64,000 nt of DNA from Epichloe hybrida. Lineage: Eukaryota; Ascomycota; Sordariomycetes; Hypocreales; Clavicipitaceae. The position numbers were made by a program, and so were the translations under genes. The stretch spans positions 62,001-126,000 of the forward strand of contig JAFEKR010000001.1 in the NCBI GenBank assembly GCA_019022495.1, in the 5' to 3' direction. This document shows positions 31,870 through 45,115 of the stretch, one piece after another. A model generated the notes under the pieces. That model saw nothing but the letters and a program-made list of their open reading frames with translations. It made no database searches and was not told the origin of the DNA. Every line of letters begins with the position of its first letter. Position 1 is the stretch's first letter.

Positions 31870-34800
31870 GCAAGGCTTTAATTATTACCCCTAAGAGACC
31901 TTAAAGGCATGAATTACCCCTATGCCTTTAATAGCTTACTTACGAATTCTTATATAACTAGAAAGAATTTGCTAAGCTAAATCCAGATATTACTACGTAG
32001 CTTAAGCTTAATAACTAAATTACAAGATTTATTAACCTTAGTGAGCATTAAGGATAGAGAGATAATAACCTATAGGAATTATTTTAAGAAGACTTTAAAG
32101 GCTAGTCTAAAGACACCTTTAAAAGGGTATCTAAGGATATTATTAGAGAATTATATAATTCTTTACGAGATTACGGCGTCCTCATTAGGTAAGGCCTAGG
32201 ATATTTAATCCTAGTATTACTTAAGGAAGTGCTTTATTAAACCTTAATGCCCCTTTAGTTACAGGAAAGATTACAAGAAAGACTATAATCTTCTAAACCC
32301 CTAGAACCTTAATATTAACAGCCCTAATAACCTACCCTAGAAATTAACCTTCCCTAACCCTAGAGATTGCTTAAACCCTCATAAGAACCCCTGTAATAAT
32401 CCGCATTATATTAATAGCTTTATCTAGATAACTGTTATTAAGAATAACTAGTGGACTATTATTTATAATAAATTATGCCTTTATAGTAATTCCCCTCTGA
32501 AGATTAGATTACAAAGAAGATCTTAGAGCTTACAAAGATATATAAGGATAGTAACCATTATAGTGAAAAGCTATATAACTTCTTAACGCTAAAGATTATA
32601 CTCTTTAAAAACAAGTGTAATAGAATTAATCTTTCTTAAACGCATTATTAGAAGGCTTTCCCTATTATATTAATAAGTAATACTAAGTAATACTACCTTA
32701 ATTACCTCTTTAGGAATAACTATTCCTATAAAGAGATAATTGCTTATATTTATTAGCGCTTTAAGACAGAAAGTAACTAGTAATTCTATTACCGCAAATA
32801 GAGTAGCATAACGCTAAAGAGTATAATTAAAAAGAACCCTAATAAAAGTAAGCTTAATTGCCTTAAGATTATATTATTAACCCTTAAGAAAATTTATAGA
32901 GGCCTATACCTTGCTAAAATAGTAAATACTAAACTCTATAAGTAAGCCTTAAACACTATAGCTAGTGTGCCTAAATATTAGATAGTGGAATACATATACT
33001 TCATAGGCTTTAAGAGTCTTACTAGAGACCTCCGTAAGGTAATTACTATTACGGAATTAAATAAGAAGTCCTCCTAATACCTTTAGTACTAATAAGGAGA
33101 CTCTCTAAAGGCTATGTTTACTAATTATTAGTATAGATAATAATCCTATAGCAAAGGAAGCTATTATAAATAAAGCCCTAGGCTAAGCACTAAGCACTAC
33201 TTTATATATAGTAAGAGCGGATACTAGTCTTTTAATTACTCCGCTAAAGAGTATTAAAAGAAGAAAGACTACTAGTAGGCTAGTAAGATATACTATACAC
33301 CCCCTTTAGAGAAGAGATTCTAAGTATTCCTTACCTCCTATAAAGGGTAGAATAAGGATAAGCTTAATAACGGCTTAGGTAAGAATTAGGAAGCATATCT
33401 TATAGCTTATATAGAAGCTAAAAATAATAATAATAATGTTAAGAAGCTACTATTAATAGCATATCTAAGTATTATATAATTCTTTTACTCTAGATTATAG
33501 ACTAACTATAACGCTACTAATATTAATATCCTTATAACCCTTAATAATTAAGCCTTCTAACACGTATTCCTTAGGCAAGAGCTTTACAAGCTATAAGAGT
33601 GTAATAAAGGCTTAATTTACTATATCTCTAAAGAATACTATTCTAAAGAGGTCTTTAGAGGGATTATACCTAATACTAGCGCTATAGGAAAGTTAACTAT
33701 AGGAGAGGCATAAGTAAAGGCTCTGTTAAGATTAATACCTTTATTAAAGGTAACCCCCTATAAACCCTAAATTATTATATTTAGCGCTAGATTAGTAGTT
33801 ACAAGAGGAATCCTTTATGTGCCTATAGAACTTAGAGAGCTTAAATTCTATATCCTTAATATAGCTACCCCCTTCCTCTTCTTAATTACTAATATAGATA
33901 AAATATAAGTTAAGATTAATAACCTCACTAACATACTTATCTAAGGTAATAAGACTATACCTATTATATAATAATAGGGATATCCTTAGTGGTTACTAGA
34001 AGCGAAGGAAATAGTTACCTTCCACCTTTTAGAAGGAGATATCCGTTAATTACATTATTAACTTAGTTACCTTTCTGTTTAATAACTTATAAAGATCCTT
34101 TACTAAGCTAGTCACAAAGTTAAACGCTAGGTAATTAAGGAATTAACTAAAGTCTACTACTATTACTAGATATATAGAAAGGCCCCTAGTTAATTCAAGT
34201 TTATAATCAAAGATAACCACGAATTTAACTACAAGATTATTGTTAATATTATATAAATCGATAGCTAACTAGTGCTTTATATTATTAATTTAGTAACCTT
34301 ATTCTAAGTAGCTTAATTCCTTAATTTAAAGAAGTAGAAGGCTTAAGACATCTAGGATGCAATCCGCGAATATTAGATTAATACTTATCTTAGACCTCTA
34401 GATTAGATTATCTATAATGCTAGTAATAACTTTGCTTCCGCTAAATTCAGGCATTATACTTAATTAATGTTAATTAAAACTAGTAAGATACTAATTAAAG
34501 CCTATAATAGCATTAGAAAGGTTAAGAGATACTATAGACCTCTACGCCAAGCCTATAATATTATTATAGACTTAATTAGAATAAAGCTTACGCCAGAGTA
34601 ACATCTCCAAATAGCTATTAAGGTAATTAATAACTTTATAAGCCTAAATAGTATTATCCTAACTATACTAGTCTTCGGAGGCTACCTATAGATAATAGAT
34701 AAGTTACCCCTAAGTGTCTTTATTATTTAATATACTAAAGTAATTCATAAAGCTACTAATAAAGTCTATTACTATCTAGCTTTATAGTAGGTTTATAATG

Positions 34801-37208
34801 CCCTTAAAGCCTAGAATAGCCTTAATATAGTGCTTATATATTGGCTACCCCTATAGGCTAATATACGCGTGTAGAGAGAGAAGGGTGGCTAGTATAGCCT
34901 ATATAAGCTACTTACTACTAATAGAGAGACCTATACTATTAATATACCCTATAGCCTAGCGAAGTTTCGCTCTATAGTAGTAAAGCCTTATTATAAAGAC
35001 CTATATATTATAGAGGGACTAGAGTAGTAAGAGATAAAGCCCTATAATTTACTAAAGTAATAGCTAAGTAACATAAAGGAAGAAGAAGCTGTATAACTAA
35101 CTACTACTAATAAAAGAGACCCTCTAATAGAAGATAGTAAAGAGTTACAGGCACTAGCTAAGAGAAAGTAAGGGAGACTAAGAAAGGCCCTTATAGTGTA
35201 ATTTATAAGTGTAGGAGAGTCTAATAAAGAGGCTTATAAAGCCTAAAAGGCCCTAAGGGGAAGCTATTAAGTTAAAGACTTATTACTACGCCCTAAAGGA
35301 ATAAAAGTAAGGAAAAGAAGACCTTATAGCCCTAAGAAGGACATTAGCCTAGTTTAGCTTTATATACTTATAAACGAAGATTAAGAGAAGGCCTTTATCT
35401 AAGAGGTTATAACTAGAGGGATGCTAAGTATAGTATTCCTTATAGTAAAGGAAAAGGCTAATTAGAACCTTGCTCTTTAGCTCCGCTAATAAGGAAGGAT
35501 TATAACCCTAGGAAAACCCTTTAAATAGTTTAATTAAGCTAAGATTAACGCTTTATAAGCTTATAATATGTTTAAATTTATTAAGTTTAACCTAGTAAAG
35601 CACGGAGGCTATAGAATCTTTAATTCTCGTATAGTTAGAGAGATTAAAGGCAAAGAAATAAACTTGCTATACAAGAAATCCCGCCTTATTATATAAGGCT
35701 ATAATGACAAAGGAAAGGAATTCATCCTAACGTAATCGCTAATAATTCAACGAGTAAGCTAACGACTTATTATAGCTATTGCTTTATTATTAAGAAAAAG
35801 AGGTATTTACCTTTAGATTCGTGATATTATATAAGCCTATACTTAATCACACACGGTGCTAACAAGGCTAATTATCATAAGATTGCTAAAGCAAATTATA
35901 TATCTCTTTCTAGAAGGGACTGTAATTAAATTAATTAGACCTCTTTACGGGATTACAGAGGCTAGAACCTACTAGTAGGTAATATACTTCTATTACCATA
36001 GGGATAACCTTAATATAATAACCTTAACCTATAATCCTTACTTATTAATTATAGCCCTGAATAATAAGAATCTCTTTAGTATTGTTAGAATGTAAACTAA
36101 TAATATATTAGGCCTAAGTAATAATAACTTCTTCTAAAAAGAAGAGAAAGAGCTCTAGAAAGCTAATTTTATAGCTAAAGAAAAGTAATAATTAACTACT
36201 AAGAACCCCCTTATCTTTAATAGCTATATCTTAACCTAGAACACTAATAATTTGCTAATCTTAACCTAGAAAGGTTAGAGTTAGAAGATTAAGGAAGTTA
36301 ATTCTTAATCCTTAATAGTAAAGTAAGATTATATAGAGTAATAAGCGCGAGGAAGCTATATTATAACTATATGTTAACTAGAGGCTTTGTATAACCTTTT
36401 AATTATAGCTTAACACTAAAAGCCCTTTATAGAAGATATTACATGCCTTAATAAATACCTTAAGTAGTAGATTAAGAATTAATAACACAGACTGTAATAT
36501 ATTCCTTTAGTTCTTAAGGAGGCAAAGCTCTTTGTGTTTGTAAATGGATTGCTTACTAATAATAAGGATTTAAGCTTATAGATTAGATACGTGATTGTGA
36601 TTGGCAATGAGATAATACAAGATAATAATACCTTTATTATAAAAGGTAATATTATTATATATAGCTTAATAAAGAGTAAAAGAGTTACTTATAGCGCGCT
36701 TACCTCTAAGTTATATAGTATAGTTTAAGGCATAAATATTACCTACGCGATTTCTATAACTTTACATTAGATTACGGATTAATTAAAGATGCCTTGGATT
36801 CCTATGATTCTTTATACTAACTCTTTTTTATTATATAAATATCTTATAAAGCTAGGAACTATAAAGGAGAAGAGACTAATAATTAATATTATAGCTCTTT
36901 ATTAATTATATAAAAGGCATAAGATCTACGAAGTTAGGTAGATTAATGGTAATAATAATCCGGCGGATGTAATAATAAAAGCATCGCTAAATTTATTACT
37001 TTCCTCTTTAATTAATTTAAACGAATTAATGATTTATATTAAAGGATAGGTGAAGAGACCTGTAATATTAGGAGATAGGAGCTTAGGCAAGAACTAACGG
37101 ATTAATTTAATTAACCAATGCTATAATAGCTAATTAGAGCAGCGGATTCCTATTAAGGGATTTACTAGTGTATACTTTCCTTTAATTTAATTTTTATTAT
37201 GTTTTTAA
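31870..37208 (+). pseudogene. Degenerate Copia gag-pol of element B
   Basis: The plus-strand frame starting at positions divisible by 3 gives a Copia polyprotein with many stops. The zinc knuckle at about 33,198-33,245 reads FIYSKSGY..SFNY, where element E still has FICSKSGC..SSNH. The protease site at 33,669-33,683 reads PNTSA for an expected P-D-T-G-A. The integrase core is around 34.2-34.7 kb, and its C-terminal part near 34.9-35.0 kb (KFRSIVVKPYY). Reverse transcriptase runs at about 35.6-36.1 kb (GTVIKLIRPLYGI); the catalytic T-D-D reads T-N-N near 36,096. RNase H is around 36.5-37.0 kb (LGTTKEKR in modified form, then NPADV). The lost Asp and Gly codons fit TpG-to-TpA. The start is approximate. 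Confidence 0.75.
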
Positions 37209-37244
37209 GCTCTTTAGTTATAAAGGAAAAAGAGAGACTACTAG

Positions 37245-37500
37245 TATTAATTCCTTTAGATCTTTATTAGTTCAATTATAGCTAAAGACTAGACTAATTA
37301 TAGGTCTAGCGCGATACACGTGATATAATTGGCTGCATTAATTCGCCACCCCCTTTTATGCCTTACATATAGATTTCGCTTACTTTTCTAGTATTTAGAC
37401 TTTCCCTCTCTTCTCCCTCTTTCCTAGCGAGCTAACTAACTATCATTGACTTCAATTATACGGGATTTATTACCTGCGCAGGACCTTAGTGCATCCAACA
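37245..37500 (+). repeat. 3' LTR of element B
   Basis: 256 bp. The inner (left) end starts TATTAATTCC in place of TGTTAATTCC and is heavily mutated. The outer (right) end, ACCTGCGCAGGACCTTAGTG, is preserved. Confidence 0.95.
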
Positions 37501-38397
37501 GTTTGATAAGAAGTGCATTCCTATTAAGCAGCTTAGCATTCGTAACTGCAGTCATAGTTCGTTCGTTCAGTTGCCTTTGAGATATGAAGCCGAATTTAGG
37601 CGCCATTCGGTGTTACGGATAGAAGTAATAATGATTACCTAGGAATGCTCTGCAGGGCAGCTCTTTTATTGAACATTGCCTTATGATCGACCCTCATGAA
37701 TTAGGGTGCGGCAGCCTAGCTACTTGAGAGCCGTGGCATATAATCGTCGCTCTCTAGATATGGACAGGCGCCAGATCGAGCATTCTCGCTCGGTATTTCT
37801 GGTTCTCCCCTCCTGCGACTCATTTTGCCTAGCATTATAGATGGCATGGCGTTGGGGAGCACGTCGACCCCAGGCTCGGTGGCTGAGATTTCTTGAACTT
37901 CCTGAAATCACGTAGTAAATGTACGCGACACGCCAGCAAACAAGACGCCTTCTCCTAGCCAAACGCTGATAACTTGTAGCTAAGTAGCCCATTCTATGAG
38001 TACCCAGCAGTGTGCCTCCAAATCCACCTGCTGGTGTCTGAGGGTGGTATTCTTCTGGTCTCGCTGAACCTGAAACACGCGGCACACTCCTTGGGGTCTA
38101 ATCCACGAGCTAGTGCAAGCTTTGCACTGACATTAGAGGGTACAAATTGTATGTGAAGTTATATAGGGCGCTTACTTTATACTGTCATAGGTGCAAGCTT
38201 TGCACCTATGTAAACTTTGCCTAGGGATAACGTAAAGTGTAAACTTTATACCTATTTTCACCTATTTTTTACTATTTCCTTAGTATTAAAACCTATTATA
38301 AGTATTAATATAGCTTTAGTTAAAAAGATATATTATAAATAAGGGGGGTTATAGTATTTATATAATTTAGATAAAGTTCTATAAATTTCTATAGATC
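37501..38397. other. Older island between the two retrotransposon blocks
   Basis: 897 bp of mixed composition, visibly less AT-rich on its left two thirds, framed by element B's target duplication and the 5' LTR of F. A minus-strand frame at 37,720-38,085 (121 codons, containing YHPQTPAGGFGGTLLGTHRM) has no recognised domain. It may be a fragment of a gene destroyed by insertions. From about 38,110 to 38,260 there is a cluster of TGCAAGCTTTGCA-type palindromes. The sequence becomes AT-rich from there to the F LTR. Confidence 0.5.
38112..38256. repeat. Cluster of degenerate TGCAAGCTTTGCA palindromes
   Basis: At 38,112-38,128, arms AGTGCA/TGCACT flank AGCTT. At 38,186-38,210, 10-bp arms CATAGGTGCA/TGCACCTATG flank AGCTT. 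Two further copies just downstream read TGTAAACTTTGCC and TGTAAACTTTATA, as expected if CpA was changed to TpA. The cluster may be the end of an old DNA transposon, but no such family is recognised. Confidence 0.6.
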
Positions 38398-38609
38398 TGT
38401 TAGAACAAGCATGATATCAACAAGGGTGCGCGCCTCTGATTGGGTGGGCGCGTTGCATCGCGGACCTACATGTCCAGCCTAACCGCGCCGCGATTAGGGT
38501 TAGTATATGTAGCCTCTTCGCTAATAACCCTAATTAAGGCCCCTTTTCTTATAATAAATAGCGCACTCTCTTTGCTTCTATTTAATCTCTCTTTTGCTTA
38601 CTTTAATAG
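38398..38609 (+). repeat. 5' LTR of element F, left part
   Basis: 212 bp up to the C insertion. The outer 100 bp is GC-rich and looks unmutated (GGGTGCGCGCCTCTGATTGG). An inverted pair TTAGGGTTAG (38,494-38,503) and AACCCTAA (38,526-38,533) lies within. It continues at 45372. Confidence 0.85.
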
Positions 38610-38870
38610 TGTTAGATGCACCAAGGTCCTGCGCAGGTAATAAATCCCGTATAAATTGAAGTCGATAATAGTTAGTTAGATAGATAGCTAGGAAAGAGGG
38701 AGAAGAGAGGGAAAGTCTAGATGCTAGAAAAGTAGGCAAAATCCGTATATAGGGAACAAAAGGGGGTGGCAAATTAATGCAGCCAATCGCATCGCGTGCA
38801 TCGCGCCAGACCCACAATTAGTCTAGTCTTTGGCTATAATTAAACCAATAAAGATCCAAAGGAATTAACA
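38610..38870 (-). repeat. 3' LTR of element C
   Basis: 261 bp. The outer (left) end TGTTAGATGCACCAAGGTCC is intact, and the inner end (AAACCAATAAAGATCC) is mutated. Confidence 0.95.
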
Positions 38871-38906
38871 CTAGTAATCTCTCTTTTTCCTTTATAGCTA
38901 AAGAGC

Positions 38907-41900
38907 TTAAAAACGTAATAAAAATTAGATTAAAGGAAAGTGTACACTAGTAAATCCCTTAATAGGAATCCGCTGCTCTAATTAGCCATCACGGCATTGG
39001 TTAATTGAATTAATCTATCATTCCTTGCCTAAGCTCCCGTTTCCTAATATCGCAGGTCTCTTTACCTATCCTTTAACACGAATTATTAATTCGTTTGAAT
39101 TAATTAAAGAGGAAAGTGATGAATTTGGCGATGATTTAGTCATCACGTCTGCCGGATTGTCGTTGCTGTTAATCCACCTGACTTCGTAGATCTCATGCCT
39201 TTTGTATGATTAATAAAGAGCTATAATATTAATTATTAGTCTCTTCTCCTTTATGGTTCCTAGCTTCACAAGATATTTATATAATAAAAAAGAGTTAGTA
39301 TAGAGAATCGTAGGAATCCGAGGTATCTTTAATTAATCCGTGATCTAATGTAGAGTTATAGAAATCATGTAGGCAATATTTACGCCTTAAACTATGCTAT
39401 ATAACTTAGAGGCAAGCGCGCTATAAGTAACTCTCTTGCTCTTTGTTAAGCTATACGTAATAATATTACCTTTTATAATAAAGGTATTATCATCTTATAT
39501 CATCTTGTTGCCAATTATAATTATATATCTAATCTATAAGCTTAAATCCTTGTTATTAGCAAGTAATCTATCTACAAACATAAAGAGCTTTGCCTCTTTA
39601 AGAACTAAAGGAATGTATTATAGTCCGCGCTATTAGTTCTTAATCTGCTATTTAAGGCGTTTGTTAAGATATATAATATCTTCTATAGAGGGCTCTTGGT
39701 GTTAAGCTGTAATTAAAAGGTTGTATAAAGCCTCTGGTTAATACATAGTTGTGATGTAGCTTCCTTGTGCTTATTACTCTATGTAATCTTACTTTACTAT
39801 TAAGGATTAAGGATTAACTTCCTTAATCTTCTAACTCTAACCTTTCTAGGTTAAGATTAGTGAATTATTAGTATTCTAGGTTAAGATATAGCCGTTAAAG
39901 ATAAGGGGGTTCTTAGTGGTTAATTATTGCTTTTCTTTAGCTGTGAAATTAGCCTTCTAGAGCTCTTTCTCTTCTTTTTAGAAGAAGTTATTATTACTTA
40001 GGCCTAATGTATTATTAGTTTGTATTCTAATAATACTAAAGAGGTTCTTATTATTCGGAGCTATAATTAATAAGCAGGGATTGTAAGTTAAAGTTATTAT
40101 ATTAAGGTTATCCCTGTGGTAACGGAAGTACGTTGCTTACTAGTGGGTTCTAGCCTCTATAATCCCGTAAAGAGGTCTAATTAATTTGATTACAGTCCCT
40201 TCTAGAAAGAGATATGTAATTTGCTTTGGCAGTCTTATAATAATTAGCCTTATTAGCATTATATGCGATTAAGTGTAGGCTTGTGTAATATTGCGAATCT
40301 AAAGGTAAATGCCTCTTTTTCTTAATGATAGAGCGATAGCTACGATGAGTTATTGGCTTGCTTGTTAAATTGTTAGTGATTGCGTTAGGATAAATTCCTT
40401 TCCTTTGTTATTGTGGCCTTGTTTAATAAGATAAGATTTCTCGTATAGTGAGTCTATTCCTTTACCTTTAATCTCTCTAACTATATAAGAATTAAAGATT
40501 CTATGACCTCTGTGCTTCGCTAGGTTAAACTTAACGAATTTAAATATATCATAAGCTTATAAAGCGTTAATCTTAGCTTAATTAGACTGCTTAAAGGGTT
40601 TTCCTAGGGTTATAATCCTTTCTTCTTAGTAAAGCTAAAGGGTAAGGTTCTAATTAGCCTCCTCCTTTGCTATAAGGAATGCTATGCTTGGCATCCCTCT
40701 AGTTATAACCTCTTAGATAAAGGCCTCCTCTTAATCTTTGTTTATAAGTATGTAGAGCTAAACTAGGCTAATGTCTTTCTTAGGGCTATAAGGTCTTCTT
40801 TTTCTTACTTTTGTTCCTTTAGGGCATAGTAATAAGTCTTTAACTTAATAGCTTCCCCTTAGGGCCTTTTAGGCTTTATAAGCCTTTTTATTAGACTCTC
40901 CTACACTTATAAATTACACTATAAGGGCCTTTCTTAGTCTCCCTTACTTTCTCTTAGCTAGTGTTTATAGCTCTTTACTATCTTCTATTAGAGAATCTCT
41001 TTTATTAGTAGTAGTTAGTTATATAGTTACTTCTTCCTTTATATTACTAGGCTTTATCTCCTACTACTCTAGTGTGTTATAGGGCTTTATCTCCTACTAC
41101 TCTAGTCCCTTTATAATACATAGGTCTTTATAATAGGGCTTTACTACTGTAAAGTAAAACTTTACTAGGCCACGGGGTATATTAATAGTATAGGTCTCTC
41201 TATTAGTAGTAAGTAGCTTATAAGGGCTATGCTAGCCGCCCTTCTCTCTTTACACACGTACATTAGCCTATAAGGGTAGCTAATATATAGGCGCTGTGTT
41301 AGGGCTATTCTAGGCTTTAAGGGTATTATAGACTTACTATAAAGCTAGATAGTAGTGGACTTTATTAGTAGCTTTATAAATTACTTTAGTATATTAAATA
41401 ATAGAGATACTTAGTAGTAACTTATCTATTATTCGTAGGTAGCCTCCGAAGACTAGTATAGTTAGGATAATACTATTTAGGCCTATAAAGTTGTTAATAG
41501 CCTTAATAGCTATTTAGAGGCGTTGCTCTAGCGCGAGCTCTGTTCTAATTGAGTCTATAATAATATTATAAGCTTGGCATAGAGGTCTGTGGTATCTCTT
41601 AACCTTTCTAATGCTATTATAGGCTTTAATTAGTATCTTACTAGTTTTAATTAATATTAATTAAGCATAATGCCTAAATTCAGCGGAAGCGAAGTTATTG
41701 CTAGCATTATGGATAATCTAATCTAGAGGTCCAAGATAAGTATTAATCTAATATTCGCGGATTATATTCTAGATATCTTAAGCCTTCTGCTTCTTTAGAT
41801 TAAGGAACTAGGCTGCCTAGAATAAGGTTGCTAAATTAATAATGTAGAGCACTGGCTAGCTATTGATTTGTATAATATTAATAATAATCTTGTAGTTAAA

Positions 41901-44240
41901 TTTGTAATTATCCTTGATTATGAATTTGAATTGGCTAGGGGCCTTGCCGTGCATTTAGTAATAGTGGCAAACTTTAGTTAATTTCTTAATTGCCTAGCAT
42001 TTAACTTTATGACTAGCTTAGTAAAGGATCTTTGCAAGTTATTAAACGGAAGGGTAACTAAGTTAATAATGTAATTAATAGATATCTCCTTCTAAAAGGT
42101 AGAAGGTAACTATCTCTCTTACTTCTAGTAATTACTAAGGGTGTCCTTATTATTACATAATAGGTATAGTCTTATTGCCTTAGATAAGTATGTTAGCGAG
42201 GTTATTAATCTTAACTTATATCTTATTTATATTAGTAATTAAGAAGAGGAATAGGGTAGCTATGTTAAGGACGTAGAATTCAAGCTCTCTAAGTTCTATA
42301 GGTATATAAAGAATTCCTCTTATAACTGCTAATCCGGCGCTAAATATAATAATTTGGGGTTTATAGGGGGTTACCTTTAATAAAGGCATTAATTTTAATA
42401 GAGCCTTTACTTATGCCTCTCCTGTAGTTAACTTTCCTGTGGCGCTGGTGTTAGGTATAATCCCTCTAAAGACCTCTTTAGAATAGTGTTCTTTAGAGAC
42501 ATAGTAAATTAAGCCTTTATTGCACTCTTATGGCTTATAGAGTTCTTGTTTAAGAAATGCGTGTTAAAAAGCTTAATTATATAAGGTTGCTAGGACGTTA
42601 ACGTTAGCGGCGTTGTGGTTAGTCTATGGTCCTAAATAGAAGAATTATGTAATGCTTAGATATGCTATTAATGGTAGCTCCTTAATATTATTATTATCCT
42701 TAGCTTCTGTATAAGCTATAAGATATGCTTCCTAATTCTTACCTAAGCCTTTATTAGGCTTGTCCTTATTCTACCCTTTATAGGAGGTAAGAAATACTTA
42801 GAATCTCTTCTCTAAAGGGGGTGTATAGTGTGTCTTACTAGCCTACTAGTAGTCTTTCTTCTTTTAATATTCTTTAGCGAAGTGATTAGAAAACTAGTAG
42901 CTACTCTTGCTGCATATAAAGTAGCGCTTAGTGCTTAGCCTAGGGCTTTATCTGTAATAGCTTCCTTTACTATAGGATTATTATTTATACTAATGATTAG
43001 TAAACATAGCTTCTAGAGGGTCTCCTTATTAGTACTAAAGGTATTAGGAGGACTTCTTATTTAATTCTATAATAGTAATTGCCTTATGGAGGTCTCTGGC
43101 AAGACTTTTAAAGCCTATGGAGTGTATATATTCCACTATCTAATATTTAGGCACACTAGCTATGGCATTTAAGGCTTACTTGTAAAGTTTAGTATTTACT
43201 ATCTTAGTAAGGTATAGGCCTCTGTGAATCTTCTTAAGGGTTAATAATATAATCTTAAGGTAATTAAGCTTACTTTTATTAGGGTTCTTCTTAATTATGC
43301 TCTTTAGTATTATACTACTCTATTTGTGATAATAGAATTGCTAGTTGCTTTTTGTCTTAAAGCGTTAATAGATGTAAGTAATTATCTCTTTATAGGAATA
43401 GTTATTCCTAAAGAGGTAATTAAGGTAGTATTGCTTAGCATTACCTATTAATATAATAGGGAAAGCCTTCTAATAATGCGTTCAAGGAAGGTTAATTCTA
43501 TTACACTTATTTTTAAAGAGCGTGATCTTTAGCGTTAAGAAGTTATATAGCTTTTTACTATAGTGGTTACTATCCTTATATATCCTTGTAAGCTCTAAGA
43601 TCTTCTTTATAATCTAATCTTTAGAGGGGAATTACTATAAAGGCATAATTTGTTATGAATAATAGTTTACTAGTTGTTCTTAATAATGATTGTCTAGGTG
43701 AAGCTATTAGTATAATAGGGATTGTTATAGGGGTTTGTGTAAGGGTTTAAGTAATCTTTAGGGTTAGGGAAGGTTAATTTCTAGGGTAGGTTATTAGGGT
43801 TGTTAATGTTAAGGTTCTAGGGGTTTAGAAGATTGTAGTCTTTCTTATGATCTTTCCTGTGACTAAATGGGCATTAAGGTTTAATAAAGCACTTCCTTAA
43901 GCAATGCTAGGATTAAATATCCTAGGCCTCGCCTGACAAGGATACTGTAATCTCGTAAAGAATTACGTAATTCTTTAATGATATCCTTAGATGCTCTTTT
44001 AAAGGTATTTTTAGACTAGCCTTTGAAGTCTTCTTAGAATGATTCCTATAGGTTATTATCTCTCTAACCTTAATGCTTACTAAGGTTAATAAATCTTGCA
44101 ATCTAGTTATTAAGCTTGAGCTATGTAGCAGTCTTTAGATCTAGCTTAATGGATTCTTTCTAATTACTAAAGAAGTTATAAGTGAGCTATTAAAGGTGTG
44201 AGGGTAACTTATGCTCTTAGGGTCTTTTAGGGGTGATAGT
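38907..44240 (-). pseudogene. Degenerate Copia gag-pol of element C
   Basis: Minus-strand polyprotein remnant collinear with that of element B and interrupted by RIP-type stops. It is slightly less mutated than A in places: a Cys codon of the gag zinc knuckle survives near 42,910. The plus-strand open frames at 39,436-39,636 and 44,233-44,418 are antisense shadows of it. The 5' limit is approximate. Confidence 0.7.
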
Positions 44241-45115
44241 TAGAGCCTTACTATTACTAGTAGCCTTTACTCTTATAGAAGGTCTAGATTCCTTTGCTAT
44301 CTTTAACTATAAAAGAAACATTGCTAATTTGTTGTTTTTACTACTAATTAAGCTCCTATATTTGCCTATTACTATTACGAGGTTTTTCTTTCGCATTTTA
44401 GCAGCGTTATTGCTTTAATAAAATTAGAAAGTTACGAAAACAGGAAAAACAGAAGAAAAAGCAGTAGAAGTAGCAAAAGCAGTAATAAGAACAAATTAAT
44501 AGAGATAAAGAAAGCAATAGAAGTTCTAAAAGTAACTAGAAAATGATAGGAAAAGTAATAAGGGAATAATAGGAATTACTACTTCCTGTTTTTTGTAAAA
44601 AGGAGGGAAGGAGGTAATCTCTCTTTCTTACTAATAAGCATAGGGCGAATAGCACTAATAATAAAGGGGGCAAAAAATAAGTAGTAGATGCTTGTAGGGA
44701 GAGATTAAAGGTTTGTTAGAAGGTAATGTATTAAAGGGAATTTATAGGTGTGTTAGCTAGCTTAGCTAAGGTTATTTAACGTTAGGTTTGAAATAAATAC
44801 CTTGTGGTAATAGATTTAGTTGTTTAGTTAGTTTTCTTGTGATAGATAATAAAATTAACAATTGATAACAATATCCTAGATAGATATAATAAAGTTATAT
44901 CCCTAAGCCTAAGGGTTAATAGATTAATTCCTTAGAAGCCTAATAAGCCTGTAACTAGGATTCTAGTCTCTTCCTTTAGCACACTTATATAGTTATGCCT
45001 CTCTACCGCAATGACTATTATAGCATAACAAGGGGTAGTAGTAGTAGTATTTACAGAAATGTCTCTTCTTGTAATACCTAGCTTATCTGTGGTTATGAAG
45101 TTAACTACTAATTAG

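Larger units (their letters stand above)
23971..37500 (+). mobile_element. Copia-type LTR retrotransposon B (family 1), interrupted by element A
   Basis: Direct LTRs of 256 bp lie at 23971-24226 and 37245-37500, and the 5-bp target-site duplication GTTTG lies at 23966-23970 and 37501-37505. Element A (24395-31168) has inserted into the leader, duplicating GTAGG. Without A the element is about 6.75 kb. A purine-rich tract (AAAGGAAAAAGAGAGA) precedes the 3' LTR. The plus strand carries a gag-pol frame full of stops, in Copia order: gag, protease, integrase, reverse transcriptase, RNase H. The TG of the 3' LTR reads TA, a RIP-type change. The element cannot be autonomous. Confidence 0.95.

Noticed and set aside
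37720..38085. 121-codon minus-strand frame as an intact gene
   Set aside because: No recognised domain, no upstream or downstream exons evident, and it lies on a small relic between transposons; described as a possible fragment only.
38494..38533. TTAGGG/CCCTAA motifs in the F LTR as a telomere relic
   Set aside because: Only single inverted copies, no tandem array; a chance or LTR-promoter motif is more likely.
39436..39636. Plus-strand open frames inside C and E (also 54,624-54,824, 44,233-44,418, 59,549-59,737) and the minus frame at 52,384-52,620 in D
   Set aside because: Those in the polyprotein region are antisense to the RNase H and gag segments; the others are low-complexity leader sequence.
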